From RHKX01 sp963823565 (GTDB lineage: Bacteria; Actinomycetota; Thermoleophilia; Solirubrobacterales; 70-9): 64,000 nt of DNA. The number at the start of each line of letters is the position of its first letter. Positions within the stretch are counted from its first letter, which is position 1. The position numbers and the translations under genes were made by a program. The stretch covers positions 682,001-746,000 of the forward strand of contig CAWGLR010000003.1 in the NCBI GenBank assembly GCA_963823565.1, read 5' to 3'. This document shows, one piece after another, positions 59,680-64,000 of this stretch. Under the pieces are notes generated by a model. The model was not told where the DNA came from, made no database searches, and saw only the letters and a list, made by a program, of their open reading frames with translations.

Positions 59680-60503
59680 TGAGCGGAGGCACCGCTACCG
59701 CGACGACGCTCCCGAGACCGGCCGTCAGGCCGCGCCTCGGGGGCGCGCTCGTCTCCCGGGGGGTCGTGACGATCTACCTGACCGTCGTGGTCCTGATCCC
59801 GATCGCCGCGCTGACGATCCACTCGATGGACGAGGGCTTCGGCGAGTTCTGGGAGTCGATCACCGAGCCGCAGGCGATCGCGGTGCTCTGGACGACCACG
59901 CTGATCTCACTCGGCGTCACCATCATCAACTGCGTCGTCGGCACGGCGATCGCGTGGGTGCTCGTCCGCGACAGGTTCCCGGGGAAGGGACTGCTCAACT
60001 CCGTCATCGACCTGCCGTTCGCGCTGCCGACGATCGTCGCCGGCATCACCCTGCTCGCGCTCTATGGCAACGGCAGCCCGCTCGGCGTCGACATCAGCCG
60101 CACCGTCATCGGCGTCTCGATGGCGTTGCTGTTCGTGACGCTCCCGTTCGTCGTCCGCGCCGTCCAGCCGACGCTGATGGAGCTGGACCGCGACATGGAG
60201 GAGGCCGCGGCCTCGCTCGGCGCCGGCAGGTGGACGATCTTCCGCAAGATCGTGCTGCCGAACCTGCGGCCGGCGATCCTCGCCGGCGCGGCTCTGGCCT
60301 TCGCCCGCGCTATCGGCGAGTTCGGCTCGCTCGTGCTGCTCGCCGGCAACATCAAGATCGCCTCGATCTACATCTTCGCCAAGATCGGCAGCGGCGACAC
60401 CGTCGGGGCCGCCTCGGTCTCGATCGTCCTGCTGCTCGTCTCGGTCCTGATCCTGCTCGTGCTCGGCGGCTGGGCGCGGCGCGGCGCGGTGGAGGGAGTC
60501 TGA
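59679..60503 (+). CDS. cysT: Sulfate ABC transporter permease CysT
   Basis: A 274-residue permease with six transmembrane helices. Landmarks: GTAIAWVLVRDRFPGKGLLN, IDLPFALPTIVAGITLLALY, LPFVVRAVQPTLMELDRDME, EAAASLGAGRWTIFRKIVLP (EAA loop) and AIGEFGSLVLLAGNI. Forms the channel with CysW. Overlaps neighbours by one base at both ends. Confidence 0.96.
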   Translation: MSGGTATATTLPRPAVRPRLGGALVSRGVVTIYLTVVVLIPIAALTIHSMDEGFGEFWESITEPQAIAVLWTTTLISLGVTIINCVVGTAIAWVLVRDRFPGKGLLNSVIDLPFALPTIVAGITLLALYGNGSPLGVDISRTVIGVSMALLFVTLPFVVRAVQPTLMELDRDMEEAAASLGAGRWTIFRKIVLPNLRPAILAGAALAFARAIGEFGSLVLLAGNIKIASIYIFAKIGSGDTVGAASVSIVLLLVSVLILLVLGGWARRGAVEGV

Positions 60504-61309
60504 TGGAGACCACGGGACCCACCCGCTACGCGCTCCGCTTCGGCGTCCTCTTCTACCTCGCGGCGCTGCTGCTCGTCCCGGTCGGGATGATCTTCTTCCG
60601 CGCCTTCGAGGGCGGCTTGAGCAGCTTCGCCGACGCGATCACCAGCGAGGCAGCCGTCCACGCACTGCAGATGACCTTGCTGACGGTCGCGATCGCGGTT
60701 CCCGTCAACACCGTCTTCGGGGTCCTCGCCGCGCTCGTGCTGGTGCGCCAGCGGTTCCGTGGCAAGGCGTTCCTGAACGTGCTCATCGACATCCCGTTCG
60801 CGATCTCGCCGGTCGTCATCGGCCTCTCGCTGGTCCTGCTCTACGGGCCGCGCAACAGCGCCGTCGGCCAGTGGTTCTTCGACAACGGCATCCAGATCAT
60901 CTTCTCGACGCCGGGGATCGTGATCGCCTGCATCTTCGTCTCGCTGCCCTTCGTGGTCCGCGAGGTCGTCCCCGTCCTCCAGGAGATCGGGGACGACCAG
61001 GAGCAGGCGGCCAAGACGCTCGGCGCCAACTGGTGGCAGACGTTCTGGCGCGTCACCCTGCCGGCGATCCGCTGGGGCGTCACCTACGGCGTCGTCATCT
61101 CGACGGCACGCGTACTCGGCGAGTTCGGTGCGGTCAGCGTCGTCTCCGGGACGATCTCGGGCCAGACCGAGACCCTGCCGCTCTACGTGCGCAAGCAGTT
61201 CGAGCTGCTCAACGGGGGCGCCGGCTACTCCGCCGCCCTGCTGCTGGCGGTCGTCGCCCTCTTGACGGTCGTCGCAATGAACGTGACCAACCGAAGGAGA
61301 GAAGTCTGA
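60503..61309 (+). CDS. cysW: Sulfate ABC transporter permease CysW
   Basis: A 268-residue permease paired with CysT: VLVRQRFRGKAFLNVLIDIP, PFAISPVVIGLSLVLLYGPR, QAAKTLGANWWQTFWRVTLP (EAA loop) and ARVLGEFGAVSVVSGTISGQ, which is the CysW-specific region. SD-like GGAGGGAGTC precedes the ATG, which overlaps the cysT stop. Confidence 0.96.
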   Translation: METTGPTRYALRFGVLFYLAALLLVPVGMIFFRAFEGGLSSFADAITSEAAVHALQMTLLTVAIAVPVNTVFGVLAALVLVRQRFRGKAFLNVLIDIPFAISPVVIGLSLVLLYGPRNSAVGQWFFDNGIQIIFSTPGIVIACIFVSLPFVVREVVPVLQEIGDDQEQAAKTLGANWWQTFWRVTLPAIRWGVTYGVVISTARVLGEFGAVSVVSGTISGQTETLPLYVRKQFELLNGGAGYSAALLLAVVALLTVVAMNVTNRRREV

Positions 61310-62319
61310 TGGGCATCAAGGTCGAGGAAGTCAACAAGTTCTTCGGCGAGTTCCACGCGCTCAGGGACGTCAGCCTCGATGTGCCCGACGGCTCGCTGAC
61401 GGCGCTGCTGGGCCCGAGCGGCAGCGGCAAGTCGACCCTGCTGCGCCTGATCGCCGGACTCGAGGAGGCCGACACAGGCCGGGTCGTGCTGAACGGCCGC
61501 GACGTCACCCACATGTCGGTACAGGAGCGCGGCATCGGATTCGTCTTCCAGCACTACGCCGCGTTCAAGCACATGACGGTGCGCGACAACATCGCCTTCG
61601 GGCTCGCGATCCGCAAGACGCCGAGGGCCAAGATCCGGGCACGGGTCAAGGAGCTGATCCGGCTGGTCCAGCTGCAGGGGATGGCGCATCGCTATCCCTC
61701 GCAGCTTTCCGGCGGGCAGCGCCAGCGGATGGCGCTGGCGCGTGCGCTCGCCGCCGAGCCGAAGCTGCTGCTGCTCGACGAGCCGTTCGGCGCGCTCGAC
61801 GCGAAGGTCCGCAAGGAGCTCCGCGACTGGCTGCGCCGGCTCCACGACGAGGTCGACGTGACGACGATCTTCGTCACCCACGACCAGGAGGAGGCGATGG
61901 ACGTCGCCCAGCAGATCGTGGTGATGAACGACGGCGCGATCGAGCAGGTCGGGACGCCGAAGGAGCTCTACGAGGAGCCGAGCACCGAGTTCGTGATGAG
62001 CTTCGTCGGCGAGGTCAACCGCCTCGGCGACGCGCTGATCCGCCCGCACGACCTCGACCTCGCGCTGCGGCCGGTCGACGGCTCCGAGGAGGGCGTCGTC
62101 GAGCGGGTCAGCCATCTCGGGTTCGAGGTTCGGGTCGAGCTCACGCTCGCCAATGGCGAGCACGCTTGGGCGCAGGTCACCCGCGCCGAGGCCGAGCAGC
62201 TCGACCTGACCGCGGGCCAGACCGTGTATGCGCGGCCGAGCCGCGCCAAGCGCTTCGAGGGCGCCGCGGCCAACGGCGACGGCGCGCTGCCGCCGACCGA
62301 CGAGCTCCAGGTCGCCTGA
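61309..62319 (+). CDS. cysA: Sulfate ABC transporter ATPase CysA
   Basis: A 336-residue ATPase. Walker A GPSGSGKST, Q-loop FQHYAAFKHMTV (HYALF-type, diagnostic for CysA), signature QLSGGQRQRMALARALAAEP, Walker B LLLDEPFGALD, H-loop FVTHDQEEAMDVA. A C-terminal TOBE-like regulatory domain (about 240-320) includes ALIRPHDLDLALRP. AAGGAGAGAAG lies upstream of the ATG. Last gene of the transporter. Confidence 0.97.
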   Translation: MGIKVEEVNKFFGEFHALRDVSLDVPDGSLTALLGPSGSGKSTLLRLIAGLEEADTGRVVLNGRDVTHMSVQERGIGFVFQHYAAFKHMTVRDNIAFGLAIRKTPRAKIRARVKELIRLVQLQGMAHRYPSQLSGGQRQRMALARALAAEPKLLLLDEPFGALDAKVRKELRDWLRRLHDEVDVTTIFVTHDQEEAMDVAQQIVVMNDGAIEQVGTPKELYEEPSTEFVMSFVGEVNRLGDALIRPHDLDLALRPVDGSEEGVVERVSHLGFEVRVELTLANGEHAWAQVTRAEAEQLDLTAGQTVYARPSRAKRFEGAAANGDGALPPTDELQVA

Positions 62320-62336
62320 CCCGGCGGCGGTCCGTC

Positions 62337-62600
62337 GTGCGAGCGGTCGACCTGGCTGCCGGGCTGATCATCGCCTCCGTCGTGGTCCTCTGCGTCGGCG
62401 CGGTCGTCCTCAGCGCCCGCGAGGCGGGGAGGGGCGCCGGCCGCCGCATCGCGCAGCGCACTCCGATCGAGCCGGCCCCGGGCCCCGCGCGAGCGCGGCG
62501 GTCCGCCGCGGCGCCGCACCGGCGGTCCTCCGGCCATCCGCCGCCGGAGGTCGCGCGACGGCGCGAGCGCGCCGCTTCGCGCCCGCGTCGCCGCGACTAG
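62337..62600 (+). CDS. Small membrane protein with Arg/Pro-rich tail
   Basis: An 87-residue protein: one N-terminal transmembrane helix (LAAGLIIASVVVLCVGAVVLS), then a strongly basic low-complexity tail. It follows cysA by 17 bases from GTG 62337. Its tail composition is near what random GC-rich sequence gives, so only the helix supports it. Confidence 0.5.
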   Translation: MRAVDLAAGLIIASVVVLCVGAVVLSAREAGRGAGRRIAQRTPIEPAPGPARARRSAAAPHRRSSGHPPPEVARRRERAASRPRRRD

Positions 62601-62756
62601 CGCTGCGTCAGGGCGACCCGGTCCAGCCGTTGGAGAAGCAGTAGCCGTCGGGGTCGGCGCACCGCGGTACCCCGTTGCCGGCGAGGAACGAGCCCTCCTG
62701 GGTCAGCCCGTCGGCCGCCGCGCGCCGGTATCGGGCCGCGGCTCCGCCAACGGGAA

Positions 62757-62779
62757 GCGGCCCGCCGGTGGCGGGCCGC
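62757..62779 (-). terminator. Terminator of tRNA-Leu
   Basis: Perfect 10-base stem GCGGCCCGCC / GGCGGGCCGC with a 3-base loop, 12 bases after the tRNA 3' end on the minus strand and followed there by TTCCCGTT. Confidence 0.75.
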
Positions 62780-62791
62780 GAGGTCCCCGAG

Positions 62792-62878
<87 letters not shown>

Positions 62879-62936
62879 GGGAAGCGCGGATTGTATGGGT
62901 CGGGGCGCCTCTGCGATGCGTCCGCCCGGCCCGTCC

Positions 62937-62965
62937 TTGAATCCATCCGAGACCCCATCTACTCT
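62937..62965 (+). promoter_or_regulatory. lexA promoter
   Basis: TTGAAT (62937-62942), 17-base spacer, TACTCT (62960-62965): the best sigma-70-type promoter in the window. It gives a start site inside or next to the SOS box and a leader of about 50 bases. Confidence 0.7.
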
Positions 62966-62966
62966 A

Positions 62967-62980
62967 CGAACATGTGTTCC
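62967..62980. promoter_or_regulatory. SOS box (LexA operator)
   Basis: CGAACATGTGTTCC matches the actinobacterial/Bacillus-type LexA site CGAAC-N4-GTTCG in 13 of 14 positions. It starts one base after the -10 hexamer, so bound LexA would block its own transcription. Confidence 0.9.
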
Positions 62981-63024
62981 CCGAACAACGCGAACGACGC
63001 CACCCGAGGAGGGCGAGTGCCGAC

Positions 63025-63630
63025 ATGGATCTGAACCTGACCAAGCGCCAGAGCGAGATCTTCGAGTTCATCAAGGGGCAGATCGACAAGACCGGCTACC
63101 CGCCGACGGTCCGCGAGATCGGGTCGGCGCTGGGCCTGCACTCGCCGTCGACCGTGCACGCGCACCTCGCCAAGCTCGAGCGCTCGGGTGTGCTGCGGCG
63201 CGATCCCTCCAAGCCGCGGGCGATCGAGATCCTCGTCGAGCGGACCAAGCGGGTGATGCGACCCGCCGTGCCGCTCGTCGGCCAGGTCGCCGCCGGCACG
63301 CCGATCCTCGCCGAGGAGAACATCGAGGACCACCTCGAGATCCCCGCGGTGATCGGCGCCGGCGACGGCGACTACGCCCTCCGGGTCCGCGGCGACTCGA
63401 TGCGGGACGCGGGGATCATCGACGGGGACTTCGTCGTCGTCCATCCGACCGAGGACGCCGACAACAGCCAGATCGTCGTCGCGATGATCGACGGCGAGGC
63501 GACCGTCAAGCGCTTCTTCAACGACGGCGACTCCATTCGCCTCGAGCCGGAGAACCCGGCCTACCAGCCGATCGTCACGAAGGAGGCCGAGGTGCTCGGC
63601 CGGGTGATCGGCGTATTCAGAAGGGTGTGA
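63025..63630 (+). CDS. lexA: LexA repressor
   Basis: A 201-residue SOS repressor/self-protease. N-terminal winged helix LTKRQSEIFEFIKGQIDKTG, PPTVREIGSALGLHSPSTVH; cleavage site Ala-Gly in GQVAAGTPILAEEN; catalytic Ser in RVRGDSMRDAG and Lys in IDGEATVKRFF. Start ATG 63025 gives the standard N-terminus; GAGGAGGGCGAG lies 9-20 bases upstream as ribosome site. Autoregulated through the SOS box. Confidence 0.97.
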   Translation: MDLNLTKRQSEIFEFIKGQIDKTGYPPTVREIGSALGLHSPSTVHAHLAKLERSGVLRRDPSKPRAIEILVERTKRVMRPAVPLVGQVAAGTPILAEENIEDHLEIPAVIGAGDGDYALRVRGDSMRDAGIIDGDFVVVHPTEDADNSQIVVAMIDGEATVKRFFNDGDSIRLEPENPAYQPIVTKEAEVLGRVIGVFRRV

Positions 63631-63634
63631 CGAG

Positions 63635-63877
63635 ATGAGCAGCACGACGACACCGGAGCGCCACCGCTCCCGATTCGACTCCCGCCGCCGGCCCCGCCGC
63701 GGCACCGCCCGCACCGCCGCGCGCCAGCCCGCGCAGAGCGGCCCGCGGACCCTCGAGGACCTGGTCTCCGCCGCGATCGACCGCATGGAGCGCACCGCGC
63801 CCGCCGACTGCCCGGTCTGCGGCGAGCGGCAGCTCACGCCGGCGCGCTGCACGGCCTGCGGCTCGCAGCTGAGCTGA
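63635..63877 (+). CDS. Small zinc-ribbon protein
   Basis: An 80-residue protein: a basic, disordered N-terminus (RSRFDSRRRPRRGTARTAAR) and a zinc ribbon DCPVCGERQLTPARCTACG (CxxC...CxxC). It follows lexA by 4 bases and is likely co-transcribed, so it may be SOS-inducible. Function unknown. Confidence 0.75.
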   Translation: MSSTTTPERHRSRFDSRRRPRRGTARTAARQPAQSGPRTLEDLVSAAIDRMERTAPADCPVCGERQLTPARCTACGSQLS

Positions 63878-63881
63878 GGGC

Positions 63882-64000
63882 TCAGGGCGGGCCGCTGATC
63901 GCGGCCCGGAAGCCGCTACTGCACGCCGCGTCGCCCACTGCGGGGCCCCGTTGCATGGAGCGGTAGTCCCGGGCGGGTGGCAACGAGGGTGCCCGGTCGC
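63882..64000 (-). CDS. C-terminal end of a gene entering from the right edge
   Basis: 38 residues are visible, ending RSMQRGPAVGDAACSSGF and RAAISGPP before TGA at 63882-63884. Composition looks protein-like and the frame is open to the window edge. It would converge with the zinc-ribbon gene, 4 bases apart. No family can be named from so little. Confidence 0.4.
   Translation of the reverse strand, partial: DRAPSLPPARDYRSMQRGPAVGDAACSSGFRAAISGPP

Overview
The window is chromosomal DNA from a very GC-rich actinobacterium. The gene families fit the Thermoleophilia/Solirubrobacterales best: a split SufBDCSU system with a Rieske protein, a CysO-Mec-CysM cysteine route, DUF4189, DUF1152 and DUF1802 proteins, and many leaderless genes. 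That placement is inference from gene content and base composition; I saw no rRNA. I found no insertion sequence, prophage, CRISPR array or plasmid feature. It reads as ordinary, densely packed chromosome.

Layout. 1-4.4 kb: a redoxin-like protein lacking its CxxC (cut by the left edge), then a co-directional set with a heme-oxygenase-like diiron oxidase relative, small membrane proteins, a cupredoxin-like protein and a large polytopic membrane protein. 4.4-13.7 kb: the iron-sulfur (Suf) region in three blocks on the minus strand (Rrf2 regulator-sufC-sufS; sufU; Rieske-sufB-sufD plus two small exported proteins), interrupted by a plus-strand glycosyltransferase and a DUF4189 protein. 13.7-19.2 kb: acetyltransferase, methyltransferase, a NarL-type two-component pair, HtpX protease, and a rhodanese-MoeB fusion. 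19.4-20.6 kb: a dioxygenase and a CysO-type sulfur carrier. 20.7-29.5 kb: a polysaccharide locus (O-antigen-ligase-like protein, polyprenyl sugar-phosphate transferase, methyltransferase, two GT2 enzymes) bracketed by two related exported glycoside hydrolases. 29.5-34.1 kb: a polar amino-acid ABC transporter divergent from cysM-mec. 34.1-43.7 kb: DUF proteins, hydantoinase A/B, L-aspartate oxidase and a histone-deacetylase-like amidohydrolase. 43.7-52 kb: a coiled-coil/HhH protein, a frameshifted glycosyltransferase, an orphan Flp pilin, rph-rdgB-CDF exporter, and small proteins. 52-57.5 kb: cytochrome c maturation genes (ccmH, ccmG, ccmE, ccmF, ccmI-like), tRNA-Gly and secG. 57.5-64 kb: a short peptide-binding lipoprotein, the sulfate ABC transporter, tRNA-Leu and lexA with an SOS box.

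The main theme is sulfur. Sulfate uptake (58.6-62.3 kb), a rhodanese-MoeB activating enzyme, a CysO-like carrier, cysteine synthase and a JAMM protease form a protein-thiocarboxylate cysteine pathway, and Suf consumes cysteine sulfur for Fe-S clusters. Two of these transcription units, the rhodanese-MoeB gene and cysM-mec, begin with nearly the same 20 bases, which looks like a shared promoter/operator. The CysO-like carrier ends GG-Ser-Arg rather than GG, so it should need trimming before activation; a JAMM protease is encoded beside cysM. These are the observations I consider most worth following.

Expression signals. About a dozen genes have a TAnnnT hexamer only 6-10 bases before the start codon and no Shine-Dalgarno sequence, which points to leaderless transcripts. 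Elsewhere genes are packed with ATGA, GTGA, TGATG and apparently CTGA overlaps.
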